Notes: generated by a model not told the origin, from the sequence alone. 64,000 nt of DNA from Actinoplanes oblitus (GCF_030252345.1 NZ_CP126980.1:8007501-8071500), one strand, 5' to 3'. Shown: positions 16,853-25,676, counted from the stretch's first letter. Numbers and translations: made by a program.

Positions 16853-17069
16853 GGGTGACGGGCTGGACTGGCTTTGGGAGACGGGGGCTGCGGGCGTACC
16901 GGAGAAAGTGACCGACCGCGAGCGGACAGCGGACCCCGGCCGCGGAAGCTGGAACGTGACTGAGGACCATGCCCGGCCGGCGGCCGGAGGTGCCTGCGAG
17001 GCACCGCTGACCGCCGGGTGGGGCTGGACGATGCGCCTGGAGACGACCGCTGGGCGGGGCTGAGCGGTG
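16853..17069. other. Spacer between two repeat arrays
   Basis: About 215 bp lie between the 62-bp and 25-bp arrays. A single degenerate GACGACCGCTGGGCGG near 17042 resembles the 25-bp unit. No gene with a plausible RBS or codon pattern is seen on either strand. Confidence 0.35.
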
Positions 17070-17236
17070 CGCCCGGGACGACCGCTGGACGGTACGCCCG
17101 GGACGACCGCTGGACGGTACGCCCGGGACGACCGCTGGACGGTACGCCCGGGACGACCGCTGGACGGTACGCCCGGGACGACCGCTGGACGGTACGCCCG
17201 GGACGACCGCTGGACGGTACGCCCGGGACGACCGCC
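17070..17236. repeat. Tandem 25-bp repeats, six copies plus a partial
   Basis: The unit CGCCCGGGACGACCGCTGGA followed by CGGTA recurs at 17070, 17095, 17120, 17145, 17170 and 17195, with a 17-bp partial copy from 17220. The copies are essentially identical, implying recent slippage or expansion. The array ends 9 bp from the stop of the GH13 gene on the minus strand, so it forms that gene's 3' flank and could supply a repeated GC-rich transcript end. Confidence 0.92.
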
Positions 17237-17244
17237 CGGCGAGG

Positions 17245-18945
17245 CTAGACGGTGCGTTTGTAGATGACGGCCTGCCAAGGGGCTAGCACCAGCGACCCCG
17301 GCGACCCCCCGGGCAGGTTGGTGAGCAGGAGCTCGGCATCCGCCCACGCCGCCGCGTCCTCGATCTCCGCGCGCACCTGCTCGCCGGTGAAATTGCCGAT
17401 CACCAGGAGTTCGGTCGCGCCGAGGCGGCGGGTGAAGGCGTAGAGCCGCTCGTCGTGCGGCAGCAGCATGGTGAAGTCGCCCTCGGCCACCGCCGGCTCG
17501 GTGTGCCGCAGCTCGATCAGCCGGCGGTAGTAGTGGAACACCGAGTCCGGATCCGCGCGCTGGGCAGCCGCGTTGATCTCCGGATAGTTCGGGTTCGCCG
17601 GAAGCCACGGCGTGCCGGTGGTGAAGCCGGCGTTGGGCGAGTCGTCCCACTGCATCGGGGTACGGGCGTTGTCCCGGCCGCGCGCCCGCAGCACGGTCAG
17701 CACCTCCTCCGGGGTCCGCCCCTCCAACTCCAGCGCCTGCTTGTACTGCCCGAGCGCCTCGATGTCGCGGAAGTCCTCGATCCCGCCGAACGGGTAGTTG
17801 GTCATCCCGAGTTCCTCGCCCTGATACACGTACGGCGTGCCGCGGTGCAGGTGCAGCACGGTGCCGAGCATCTTGGCCGAGGCCGCCCGGTACGCCGGGG
17901 AGTCGTCGCCGTACCGGGAGACGACCCGGGGCTGGTCGTGGTTGTTCCAGTAGAGGCTGTTCCACCCGGCCTCGGCGAGCCCGGCCTGCCAGCGGCCCAG
18001 GATCGCCTTGAGCTTGGTGAGCTGGAGCGGCTGCAGCAGCCACGGGTCCGGGCCCCGGTCCACCCAGACGTGGTCGAACTGGAAGACCATGTCGACCTCG
18101 TGCCGGTCCGGGTCGGTGTGCAGGATCGCCTCCTCGACGGTGACCCCGGGCATCTCGCCGACGGTCAACAGCCCCTCCCGGCCGGCGAACACCTCCCGGT
18201 GCATCTCCTGGAGGAACTCGTGCAGGCGGGGACCGCCGATGAAACCGGCGGAGCCGTCGGCGTAGGCGGAGCCGGCCGAGAGGCGGCCGTCCGGCAGCGG
18301 CAGGACCTTGGAGATCATGTTGATCACGTCCATCCGGAAGCCGTCCACGCCCCGGTCCAGCCACCAGCGCATCATCGCGTGGACCGCCTGCCGGACCTCC
18401 GGGTTCTCCCAGTTGAGGTCGGGCTGCTTGCGGGAGAACAGGTGCAGGTAGTACTCGCCGGTCTTCTCGTCGAACTCCCAGGCCGGGCCGCCGAAGACGG
18501 AGCCCCAGTTGGTCGGCTCGGCGCCCGGGGTGCCCGGTTCCATGCCGTCGCGGGCCGGCCGCCACCAGTACCAGTCGCGTTTCGGGTTGTCGGTCGACGA
18601 GCGGCTCTCCTGGAACCAGGGGTGCTCGTCGGAACTGTGGTTCACCACCAAGTCCATGATCAGCTTCATGCCGCGGGCGTGCGCCCCGGCGAGCAGCTCG
18701 TCGAAGACCTCCAGGGTGCCGAACATCGGCTCGATGTCCTGGTAGTCGCTGATGTCGTACCCGTTGTCGTCCTGCGGCGAGGGATAGATCGGCGATAACC
18801 AGAGCACGTCCACGCCCAGTTCGGCGAGGTGGTCGAGGTGGTTGATGACGCCGCGCAGATCGCCCATCCCGTCGCCGTCCGAGTCCGCGAAGCTCCGCGG
18901 GTAGATCTGGTAGACGACCGCCTTCTTCCACCACGAATCCGTCAT
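17245..18945 (-). CDS. GH13 alpha-glucosidase, oligo-1,6-glucosidase type
   Basis: This 566-residue cytoplasmic GH13 enzyme has the TIM-barrel motifs MDLVVNHSSDEHPW, the nucleophile Asp206 in DGFRMDVINMI, acid/base Glu264 in TVGEMPG and Asp337 in NNHDQPR. Val directly after the nucleophile is the pattern of oligo-1,6-glucosidases and dextran glucosidases; alpha-1,4-specific enzymes usually have Thr, so alpha-1,6 linkages are the favoured substrate. There is no signal peptide. It is divergent from the GT4/GH130 cluster, with 82 bp between the starts. Confidence 0.9.
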   Translation of the reverse strand: MTDSWWKKAVVYQIYPRSFADSDGDGMGDLRGVINHLDHLAELGVDVLWLSPIYPSPQDDNGYDISDYQDIEPMFGTLEVFDELLAGAHARGMKLIMDLVVNHSSDEHPWFQESRSSTDNPKRDWYWWRPARDGMEPGTPGAEPTNWGSVFGGPAWEFDEKTGEYYLHLFSRKQPDLNWENPEVRQAVHAMMRWWLDRGVDGFRMDVINMISKVLPLPDGRLSAGSAYADGSAGFIGGPRLHEFLQEMHREVFAGREGLLTVGEMPGVTVEEAILHTDPDRHEVDMVFQFDHVWVDRGPDPWLLQPLQLTKLKAILGRWQAGLAEAGWNSLYWNNHDQPRVVSRYGDDSPAYRAASAKMLGTVLHLHRGTPYVYQGEELGMTNYPFGGIEDFRDIEALGQYKQALELEGRTPEEVLTVLRARGRDNARTPMQWDDSPNAGFTTGTPWLPANPNYPEINAAAQRADPDSVFHYYRRLIELRHTEPAVAEGDFTMLLPHDERLYAFTRRLGATELLVIGNFTGEQVRAEIEDAAAWADAELLLTNLPGGSPGSLVLAPWQAVIYKRTV

Positions 18946-19027
18946 GGCTCTTCTCTAACACGAGAACGGGCTCGGTAAACGGCAGGCATACTGACCACGT
19001 GTTTATTGCCGGAATCAGGCTTTTGTC

Positions 19028-20029
19028 ATGAAGGTGGCACTGCTGGGGCCGATCGCCTGGCGCACTCCCCCGCTTCACTACGGCCCCTGGGAACTGATCA
19101 CCAGCCTGCTCGCCGAGGGACTGACCGAGCGCGGCGTCGACGTCACCCTCTTCGCCACCCTGGACTCGGTCACCAGGGCCACCCTGGACGGCGTCGTGCC
19201 GACCGGGTACGAGGAGTCCGACGAGATCGACGGCCGGGTCTGGGAAGCCATCCACGTCAGCCACGCGCTCGGCCGCTCCGGCGAGTTCGACCTGGTGCAC
19301 AACCACCTGGACTGGCTGCCGCTGGCCTTCTCGGCGCACTGCCGGGCGCCGCTGCTGACCACCGTGCACGGGTTCTCCGGGAGGAACATCCTCCCGGCGT
19401 ACCAGCGGGCGAAGTCGCTGTTCGTGTCCATCTCCGACAGCGACCGCTCGCCCGAACTGGACTATCTGGCCACCGTGCACCACGGTGTCGACCTCGATGG
19501 CCTGCCGTTCCACCCGGACGGCGGGGACGATCTGATCCTGTTCGGCCGGATCCACCCGGACAAGGGAACCGATCTGGCCATCGAGATCGCCCGGCGGGCC
19601 GGCCGGCGGCTGGTGATCTGCGGGATCGTGCAGGACCGGCGATTCTTCGAGGAGAAGGTGGAGCCGCTGATCGACGGGGAACGGGTGGTCTACCTCGGCT
19701 CGGTCGGACCGGACGAGCGCGGCACCATTCTCGGGTCTGGTGCGGCGCTGCTGCATCCGATCCGGTTCGCCGAGCCGTTCGGGCTGTCGGTGGTGGAGTC
19801 GATGGCGTGCGGGACGCCGGTGATCGCGTACCGGAAAGGGTCCATGCCCGAAGTGGTCGACGAGGGCGTGACCGGCCGCCTGGTCGACTCGGTGGAGGCG
19901 GCGGTGGCCGCGGTCGATGAGATCGGGACCCTCGATCGGGGGGTTTGTTCCGCGCGGGCCCGGGAACGCTTCTCGGCCGCTCGGATGGTCGAGGACTATC
20001 TGGCGATTTATCGAAAAATCCTCAGCTGA
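19028..20029 (+). CDS. GT4 family glycosyltransferase
   Basis: This 333-residue GT-B fold protein has an N-terminal acceptor half (KVALLGPIAWRTPPLHYGPW, VHNHLDWLPLAFSAHC) and a C-terminal GT4 donor half (LILFGRIHPDKGTDLAIEIA, HPIRFAEPFGLSVVESMACG). The EPFGLSVVE segment is the EX7E-type motif of retaining transferases. Donor and acceptor are unknown. A stem-loop with a T-rich tail overlaps its stop, and a 110-base leader separates it from the next gene, so the clustered genes may have partly separate transcripts. Confidence 0.88.
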   Translation: MKVALLGPIAWRTPPLHYGPWELITSLLAEGLTERGVDVTLFATLDSVTRATLDGVVPTGYEESDEIDGRVWEAIHVSHALGRSGEFDLVHNHLDWLPLAFSAHCRAPLLTTVHGFSGRNILPAYQRAKSLFVSISDSDRSPELDYLATVHHGVDLDGLPFHPDGGDDLILFGRIHPDKGTDLAIEIARRAGRRLVICGIVQDRRFFEEKVEPLIDGERVVYLGSVGPDERGTILGSGAALLHPIRFAEPFGLSVVESMACGTPVIAYRKGSMPEVVDEGVTGRLVDSVEAAVAAVDEIGTLDRGVCSARARERFSAARMVEDYLAIYRKILS

Positions 20030-20045
20030 AAAGCTGGGTCTTGTT
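20021..20045 (+). terminator. Stem-loop with T-rich tail at the end of the GT4 gene
   Basis: CTCAGCT (20021-20027), loop GAAA and AGCTGGG (20032-20038) form a 7-bp stem with one G-U pair, closed by a GNRA-type tetraloop and followed by TCTTGTT. The stop codon lies in the stem-loop. It could attenuate read-through into the next glycosyltransferase. Confidence 0.45.
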
Positions 20046-20061
20046 AACGTCGGAATGTGAA

Positions 20062-20139
20062 TTACGCGTTGAACGGGAGGTATTCCCGGACGCCCCGCGC
20101 TGCGGGGAGGCAGCCGGCTGAGGAGAGAAAGGCCCAGTC
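20062..20139 (+). promoter_or_regulatory. Structured leader before the second glycosyltransferase
   Basis: Two local hairpins lie in the 5' leader: CGGGA/TCCCG around 20074-20089, and CCCCGC-GCT-GCGGGG at about 20092-20106. The palindrome CAGCCGGCTG follows, then the RBS-like AGGAGAGAAAGG. The leader does not match a riboswitch consensus I know. It may control translation or mark a separate start of the operon. Confidence 0.35.
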
Positions 20140-21306
20140 ATGCCCGCGACATACGGGTTTTTGAGCACGTATCCCCCCACTCAATGCGGTTTGGCGACAT
20201 TCAATGCCGCACTCGCCACCCACCTGACCGCCGGCACGCCCGGCGCCGCCGTGGGATCCGGGGTGGTACGCCTGCTCAGCCAGGACAACGCCGGTGGGGG
20301 GATCGCGCTCGACCGGGCCGCGCCGCGGGTCGTGCACACCTGGCACACCGACCGGCCGGGCGGCTGGGTCGCCGCCGCCGCCGCGCTGAACCGATTCGAC
20401 GTGGCGATCATCCAGCACGAGTACGGGATCTACCCGGGCGACGCCGGCGCCGAGGTGCTGCCGCTGCTGCGCGACCTCAAGATCCCGGCCATCGTGGTGC
20501 TGCACACCGTGCTCACTCGGCCGGACCCGCTGCAACGCGCGGCGCTGGAGCAGATCGCCGACACCGCCGCCGCCGTGGTGACCATGACCGACACCGCCCG
20601 GCAGCGGCTGACCGCGAACTACGCGGTGAACCCCCGCAAGATCACGGTGATTCCGCACGGCGCCGGCAGCCACACCGGGGTGCCCCGCGAGGCGCACGAC
20701 CGGCCGAACCTGCTGACCTGGGGCCTGCTCGGCCCGGGCAAGGGCATCGAGTGGGCGCTGCGGGCCCTGGCCCTGCTCGGCGACCTCGCCCCGGCCCCGC
20801 TCTACACGGTGGCCGGGCGCACCCACCCGAAGGTGCTGGAGCAGCAGGGCGACGTCTACCGCTCCTCGCTGGTCGCGCTGGCCGCCGAGCTGGGCGTGAC
20901 CGACGCGGTGAACTGGGTGGACGCGTACCTGGAGCCGGCCCGGCTGTCCAAGCTGATCCGGTCCGCGGACGCGGTGGTGCTGCCCTACGACTCGACCGAG
21001 CAGGTCACCTCCGGGGTGCTGATCGAGGCGGTCGGCGCCGGGGTACCGGTGGTGGCCACCGAGTTCCCGCACGCCGTGGAACTGCTCGCCGACGGGCCCG
21101 GACTGCTGGTGCCGCACCAGGACCCGGAGGCGATGGCGCTGGCCATCCGGCACGTGCTCGCCGAACCGGGGCTGCCGGGCCGGCTGGCCGGGCTGGCCGG
21201 CGGGCCGACGCTGCGCTGGCCGGCGGTGGCCGCCCGCTACCAGTCCCTGGCCGCCCGCCTGCTGGCCGACCGGGCGCCGCTGGCCGCGGCGACGATCTCG
21301 GCATGA
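20140..21306 (+). CDS. GT4-type glycosyltransferase
   Basis: This 388-residue GT-B protein begins FLSTYPPTQCGLATFNAALA, the N-terminal motif of a GT4 subgroup often found with GH130 genes. Its C-terminal half contains LLGPGKGIEWALRALALL and VLPYDSTEQVTSGVLIEAVG, so the usual acidic EX7E pattern reads STEQVTSGVLIE. It lacks a signal peptide. Its stop overlaps the next start in ATGA, so translation is coupled to the six-hairpin protein. Confidence 0.88.
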   Translation: MPATYGFLSTYPPTQCGLATFNAALATHLTAGTPGAAVGSGVVRLLSQDNAGGGIALDRAAPRVVHTWHTDRPGGWVAAAAALNRFDVAIIQHEYGIYPGDAGAEVLPLLRDLKIPAIVVLHTVLTRPDPLQRAALEQIADTAAAVVTMTDTARQRLTANYAVNPRKITVIPHGAGSHTGVPREAHDRPNLLTWGLLGPGKGIEWALRALALLGDLAPAPLYTVAGRTHPKVLEQQGDVYRSSLVALAAELGVTDAVNWVDAYLEPARLSKLIRSADAVVLPYDSTEQVTSGVLIEAVGAGVPVVATEFPHAVELLADGPGLLVPHQDPEAMALAIRHVLAEPGLPGRLAGLAGGPTLRWPAVAARYQSLAARLLADRAPLAAATISA

Positions 21307-22385
21307 GCCTTTCGCTGCGGCTGATCCCGCCACCGATCCGGCTCACCGACGTCCCCGAACCCCGCTTCGACCACGTGCTCCGGCTCTCCGACGACACCGG
21401 GCTGCTGGAGCACGCCCGTACCGCCATCGCCCGGCGCGAGCACGGCTACTGCGTCGACGACGTCAGCCGCGGCCTGCTGGTCGCCAGCCGGGAGCCCCGG
21501 CCGTCACCCGAGCTGCTCCGGGCCGCCGAGCGCTACCTGGCCTTCCTCACCCACGCGCAGGGGCCGGACGGCGCGTTCCGTAACCGGATGAGCTACGACC
21601 GGCGCTGGCAGGACGAGCCGTCGCTGGGCGACTGGTGGGGCCGGGCGCTGTGGGGCCTGGGCACCGCCGCCGCCCGCAGCAGCGCCCGGTGGATCCGCGC
21701 GGAGGCCCGGTACGCCTTCCACCTGGGCGCCCACCGCCGCTCCCCGTGGCCCAGGGCGATGGCCTTCGCCGGTCTGGGCGCGGCCGAGCTGCTCCGGGCC
21801 GATCCGCGCGACCGGGCCGCCGCCACGCTGCTCGCCGACGCGGCGACCGTGATCGGCCTGCCCGGCTCCGACCCGGCCTGGGTGTGGCCGGAGCGGGAAC
21901 TCACCTACGCCAACCCGGCGCTGGCCGAGGTGGTGATCGCGGCCGGTGACCTGCTCGGCGACGAGGCGCTGCTCGGCGACGGCCTGCGGATGCTGTCCTG
22001 GCTCTGCGACATGCAGGAGCACCGGGGGCACCTGTCCACGGTGCCGGTCGGCGGCTGGCGCCCGGGTGTCCCCCGGCACCGGCACGACCAGCAACCGATC
22101 GAGGCGGCGGCCACCGCCGACGCCTGCGCCACCGCGGCGGCGGTCACCGGCGACGAACGCTGGGACGCCCCGCTCTTTCAGGCCATCGCCTGGTTTCTGG
22201 GCGACAACGACACCGGAACGGTGATGTGGGACAGCGAGACTTGTGGTTGTTATGACGGATTGACGGCTGATGGTCCTAATCTGAACCAAGGAGCCGAATC
22301 CACTCTCGCGCTCGTCTCCACGCTGCAGCATGCCCGCACGCTGGCACACCGGAGCGCGACCCGACCGTCAGGCGGCCTAGGTTGA
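21303..22385 (+). CDS. Six-hairpin (alpha/alpha toroid) glycosidase-like protein
   Basis: This 360-residue protein is predicted to be an alpha/alpha barrel of the AGE/six-hairpin glycosidase type. Repeated helix pairs carry conserved-looking motifs: EHGYCVDDVSRGLL, GPDGAFRNRMSYDRRWQD, WVWPERELTYANPALAEV, RHDQQPIEAAATAD and GLTADGPNLNQGAESTLA. The last three look like catalytic-site signatures of an uncharacterised family that co-occurs with GT4 and GH130 genes. There is no signal peptide. It is coupled at both ends by 4-bp overlaps (ATGA, TTGA). Confidence 0.75.
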   Translation: MSLSLRLIPPPIRLTDVPEPRFDHVLRLSDDTGLLEHARTAIARREHGYCVDDVSRGLLVASREPRPSPELLRAAERYLAFLTHAQGPDGAFRNRMSYDRRWQDEPSLGDWWGRALWGLGTAAARSSARWIRAEARYAFHLGAHRRSPWPRAMAFAGLGAAELLRADPRDRAAATLLADAATVIGLPGSDPAWVWPERELTYANPALAEVVIAAGDLLGDEALLGDGLRMLSWLCDMQEHRGHLSTVPVGGWRPGVPRHRHDQQPIEAAATADACATAAAVTGDERWDAPLFQAIAWFLGDNDTGTVMWDSETCGCYDGLTADGPNLNQGAESTLALVSTLQHARTLAHRSATRPSGGLG

Positions 22386-23869
22386 CAGCCACCGTGAACT
22401 CCACCGACATCACCCGTCACAACATCACCATGGCGCCTGACGGCCGCCGCGTGGTGATCAAGTTGTTCGTGCCCGGCGAGGACGCGCACTCCACGCACAA
22501 CCGCACGGCCTGCATGATCGAGCGGATGCTGCAGCTCGACGAGGGCGACATCAGCGCGCTGCTCGACGACGTGCTGGGCCGGTTCTCCGGGCGGCACCAC
22601 GACGTCCTGGCGACGTTCCAGCACCACTACGAGGTGGTGCAGCACCGGGTGCCGCCCGAGATCGACCTGTCGCCGCAGGCCCGGACGCTGATCGGGGCGT
22701 ACTTCAGCCACGAGTTCTCGGTCGAGGCCGCGGCGCTGTGCAACCCGTCCATCGTCCCGCACCCGGACCAGCACGACCTGGCGCCGGGCGAGCTGCGCGC
22801 GGCGCTGAGCCTGCGGCAGATCGGCGAGGGGCACATCTCGTCGATCGGGTTCTGCAGCGTGATCATCGGGCCGGGCGCGGCGATCCGCCTCGAGGACCGG
22901 GACGGCCCGCTCGCGATCGGCCAGCGGGTCGGCGCCAAACACATGAAGCACCAGCTGTTCGCGGCGCTCGGCGACGAGGACATCGACAACGAGTGCTCGG
23001 CGTACATCCTCGGCGCCCTCCCGGACCGCTACGACGACCAGGTGTTCGAGGACGTGCTGAGCCATCTGCCGCCGGAGATCCTGGCCCGGCCGACCACCCC
23101 GATGACGATGGACCTGATCCGGCGCATCGTGATGGACGACTACGCCGTCACCTTCCCGGCCACCATGCCGCTGCACCAGCGGGTGCTCTGGCCGGCCACC
23201 CCGAGCGAGAGCCGGGGCATGGAGGACGCCCGGTTCGTGCAGGTGATCGACCCGGACGGGCGGCCGGCGTACCAGGCGACCTACACCGCGTACGACGGGT
23301 ACAACATCGCCGGCCGGGTGATCTACAGCCGGGACCTGCGGCACTTCGAGGTGACGGCGCTGCACGGGCCGGCCGCCCGGAACAAGGGCATGGCGCTGTT
23401 CCCGCGCTACGTCAAGGGCAAGAAGATGGCGCTCTGCCGCTCCGACGGCGAGACCCTCGGCCTGGCCGTCCGCGACGACCAGCACCGCTGGCAGCCGGCC
23501 GGCCCGCTGCTGGTGCCGCATCGCGGCTGGGACCTGATCCAGGTGGGCAACTGCGGCTCGCCGATCGAGACCGAGGCCGGGTGGCTGGTGCTCACCCACG
23601 GCGTCGGGCCGATGCGGCGGTACGCGATCGGCGCCATGCTGCTCGACCTGGACGACCCGTCCAAGGTGATCGCCGACCTGCCGCAGGGCCTGATCGACCC
23701 AGACGAGACCGAGCGGGAGGGGTACGTGCCGAACGTGCTCTACTCCTGCGGCGGGCTGGTGCACGACGGGCGGTTCTGGCTGCCGTACGCGTCGAGTGAC
23801 GTCCGGATCAGCTTCGCCAGCATGCCCCTCGACCGTCTGCTGCACCGCATGGTCCCGGTCGAACGGTGA
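22382..23869 (+). CDS. GH130 family glycoside phosphorylase
   Basis: This 495-residue protein resembles GH130 beta-mannoside phosphorylases, which split beta-mannosyl linkages with phosphate to give mannose 1-phosphate. Family features include SRGMEDARFV, YQATYTAYDGYNIAG, NKGMALFPRYVKGK and NCGSPIETEAGWLVLTHGVG. It has the N-terminal helical extension (about 170 residues) typical of the longer bacterial members. TTG 22382 overlaps the upstream TGA in TTGA; GTG 22394 is an alternative start. It ends 1 bp before the convergent methyltransferase stop. Confidence 0.85.
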   Translation: MTATVNSTDITRHNITMAPDGRRVVIKLFVPGEDAHSTHNRTACMIERMLQLDEGDISALLDDVLGRFSGRHHDVLATFQHHYEVVQHRVPPEIDLSPQARTLIGAYFSHEFSVEAAALCNPSIVPHPDQHDLAPGELRAALSLRQIGEGHISSIGFCSVIIGPGAAIRLEDRDGPLAIGQRVGAKHMKHQLFAALGDEDIDNECSAYILGALPDRYDDQVFEDVLSHLPPEILARPTTPMTMDLIRRIVMDDYAVTFPATMPLHQRVLWPATPSESRGMEDARFVQVIDPDGRPAYQATYTAYDGYNIAGRVIYSRDLRHFEVTALHGPAARNKGMALFPRYVKGKKMALCRSDGETLGLAVRDDQHRWQPAGPLLVPHRGWDLIQVGNCGSPIETEAGWLVLTHGVGPMRRYAIGAMLLDLDDPSKVIADLPQGLIDPDETEREGYVPNVLYSCGGLVHDGRFWLPYASSDVRISFASMPLDRLLHRMVPVER

Positions 23870-24691
23870 TCACACCGTCCCGGCCACCACCCAGATGGTC
23901 AGGACGGCGAGGAAGTCACCGCGGGCGCCGGCCGCCTCGACACAGGCCAGCCACTCCTCCCGGAGTCCGGGCGGGGTCTGCCAGGTGTCCGCCGGCACCC
24001 GCGGGTTGACCATCGGCAGCACCACCGCCGCCGACTCGGGACTGCCGAACAGGCAGGTCACCGGGGTCGCGGTCAGGCTCGACAGCCCGGCCGCGACCAG
24101 GCGGCGGCGCAGCGTGCGCCCCATGTCCCGCTGCGGCGGGGTGAAGTGCCCGCGCACATAGCGCCACACGGTGTTCCACAGCCGCGGCGGCATCCCGTCG
24201 AAGGCCAGCGAGTCCCAGTCGGTGTCGATCAGGCAGAGCCGCCCGCCCGGCCGGGTCACCCGGCGCAGCTCGCCGATCGCCCGGTCCGCGTCGTCCACGT
24301 GCTGCAGCACCCGCTCGCACCACACCCCGTCCACGCAGTCGTCGGGCAGGTCCAGGTCGCAGACGTCACCGAGGACGTAGCGCACGTTGCTGTCGTCGTG
24401 CCGGCTCACCGCGGCCGCGGTGATCGCCGCCGAACAGTCCAGCGCGATCACCTCACCGCGCGGCCCGACCTCGCCGGCCAGCCTGCGGGCCACCTCCCCG
24501 CTCCCGGATCCCGCGTCCAGCAGCCGCGTCCCGAGCGCCGGCCGGAGCGCGTCGACCCCGGCCCGGCGGACCCGCCGGATCTCCGGGTGCCGGCCCATCT
24601 CGGTCAGCGCGGCGAGCACCATCTCCGACATCGGGGCGGTCAGTCCGTCGATGTCGGAAAACGGCGTACGTTCCTTCTGCGCGGGCTCCAT
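23870..24691 (-). CDS. Class I SAM-dependent methyltransferase
   Basis: This 273-residue protein has a Rossmann methyltransferase domain: motif I LLDAGSGSGEVARRLAG, acidic loop VIALDCS, motif II GDVCDLDLPDDCVDGVWCER, and post-motif LRRVTRPGGRLCLID. The ERVLQHVDD stretch is typical of methyltransferase 11/25 small-molecule enzymes; the substrate is unknown. ATG 24691 is used; the longer open frame upstream is anti-sense to the repeat protein. It is divergent from the repeat membrane protein, with a 126-bp intergenic region. Confidence 0.88.
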   Translation of the reverse strand: MEPAQKERTPFSDIDGLTAPMSEMVLAALTEMGRHPEIRRVRRAGVDALRPALGTRLLDAGSGSGEVARRLAGEVGPRGEVIALDCSAAITAAAVSRHDDSNVRYVLGDVCDLDLPDDCVDGVWCERVLQHVDDADRAIGELRRVTRPGGRLCLIDTDWDSLAFDGMPPRLWNTVWRYVRGHFTPPQRDMGRTLRRRLVAAGLSSLTATPVTCLFGSPESAAVVLPMVNPRVPADTWQTPPGLREEWLACVEAAGARGDFLAVLTIWVVAGTV

Positions 24692-24817
24692 GCCGCGATT
24701 GTTCTCCTGGCGCACACCGATTCGACGGCCGTCGTCATCCATCCGACAGGGGGCTCCACCTGCTTTTCTTTTGATCGGTTCCAGTACCGTGAGGCGCTTG
24801 TGAACGAGGAGCACCCG

Positions 24818-25570
24818 ATGACGACACCGCAGCGGCCGGACGAGCCCGCCTGGATCACCTATCCGTTCCGGGCGATCGCACTCATCGTGGTCTTCCCCTT
24901 CCGGCTGCTCTGGGAGCTGGGCGTTCTGCTCAACCGATTCGTCCTGGTGCCGGTCAGCCGGGCGCTCGGCTGGCTGCTGCGCACCTTCCTGGTGGTCCCG
25001 CTGCTCTGGCTGCTGCGCCAGCTGCTGCAGTGGATCGTGCTGCCGATCTGGCACGCGCTGCGCTGGGTGCTGGCCGCGCTGGTCACCGGGGTCGCCTGGG
25101 TGCTCCGGATGCTGCTGCGCCATCTGCTGCGGCCGATCGCGATGGCCATCGTGTGGTTGCTCACCCCGGTGCTGCGGGCGCTCTACAACTGGGTGCTGGC
25201 GCCGCTCGGGCACGCGCTCGCCTGGCTGCTGGTGGCGCTCTACCGCTGGGTGCTCACGCCGATCGGACGGGCGGTCGTCTGGGCGGTGCACGCGTCGTAC
25301 CGATGGATCCTCCGGCCGATCGGCCTGGCGATCGCCTGGCTCGCGCGCGGCGCCTACCGCTGGGTGCTGGTCCCGATCGCCCTGGCGATCGCCTGGGCCT
25401 CGCGGGTGATCTATCGGTTCGTGCTCCGGCCGCTCGGCATCGCGATCGCTGTCACCTGGCGATACACCTTCGGCGCGGTGTTCCGCGGCATCGCCGCGAC
25501 CAGCCGGTGGCTGCGCGACGAGGTGTTCCGCCCGGCCGGTCACGCGATCCGGGCCACGTTCGGCCTGTGA
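24818..25570 (+). CDS. Trp-rich membrane protein made of 19-residue repeats
   Basis: This 250-residue, highly hydrophobic protein belongs to no family I recognise. Residues 123-217 are five exact-length 19-residue repeats starting at Y123, Y142, Y161, Y180 and Y199, with consensus YRWVLxPIGxAIAW then five variable residues. Three looser units occur at about 39-57, 70-88 and 100-118. Each unit has one Trp near either end, a central Pro and an Arg, a pattern suited to short hairpin or interfacial helices. The N-terminus (MTTPQRPDEPAW) is short and polar, and the C-terminus basic. ATG 24818 has GAGGAG 7 bases upstream; GTG 24800 is possible. Confidence 0.8.
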   Translation: MTTPQRPDEPAWITYPFRAIALIVVFPFRLLWELGVLLNRFVLVPVSRALGWLLRTFLVVPLLWLLRQLLQWIVLPIWHALRWVLAALVTGVAWVLRMLLRHLLRPIAMAIVWLLTPVLRALYNWVLAPLGHALAWLLVALYRWVLTPIGRAVVWAVHASYRWILRPIGLAIAWLARGAYRWVLVPIALAIAWASRVIYRFVLRPLGIAIAVTWRYTFGAVFRGIAATSRWLRDEVFRPAGHAIRATFGL

Positions 25571-25676
25571 GACGGGCACTACCACATTTTGTGACTGCGC
25601 GTCATGCGGCGGTCATCACAAGTCACGGGCCGGATCACCCGCAACAGCCCGGCAATGGATATGAAAAACTTCCGGC

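Noticed and set aside
16219..17004. Trp/Gly/Val-repeat protein on the minus strand
   Set aside because: The 62-bp unit is not in frame from copy to copy, so the peptide repeat shifts frame; there is no RBS.
14312..19756. A single 1814-codon open frame on the minus strand
   Set aside because: Only the part up to 16333 is a gene, fixed by a signal peptide and RBS. Beyond it the frame passes through tandem repeats and reads antisense or out of frame through the GH13 gene; the openness reflects high GC.
20062..20139. Known riboswitch (TPP, c-di-AMP or cobalamin)
   Set aside because: The hairpins lack the conserved core sequences of these classes; only local stems and purine-rich RBS sequence are seen.
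22250..23845. Long minus-strand open frame opposite the GH130 gene
   Set aside because: It is a GC-driven antisense frame with His/Val/Arg/Gly bias and no recognisable domain, while the plus strand carries a clear GH130 protein.
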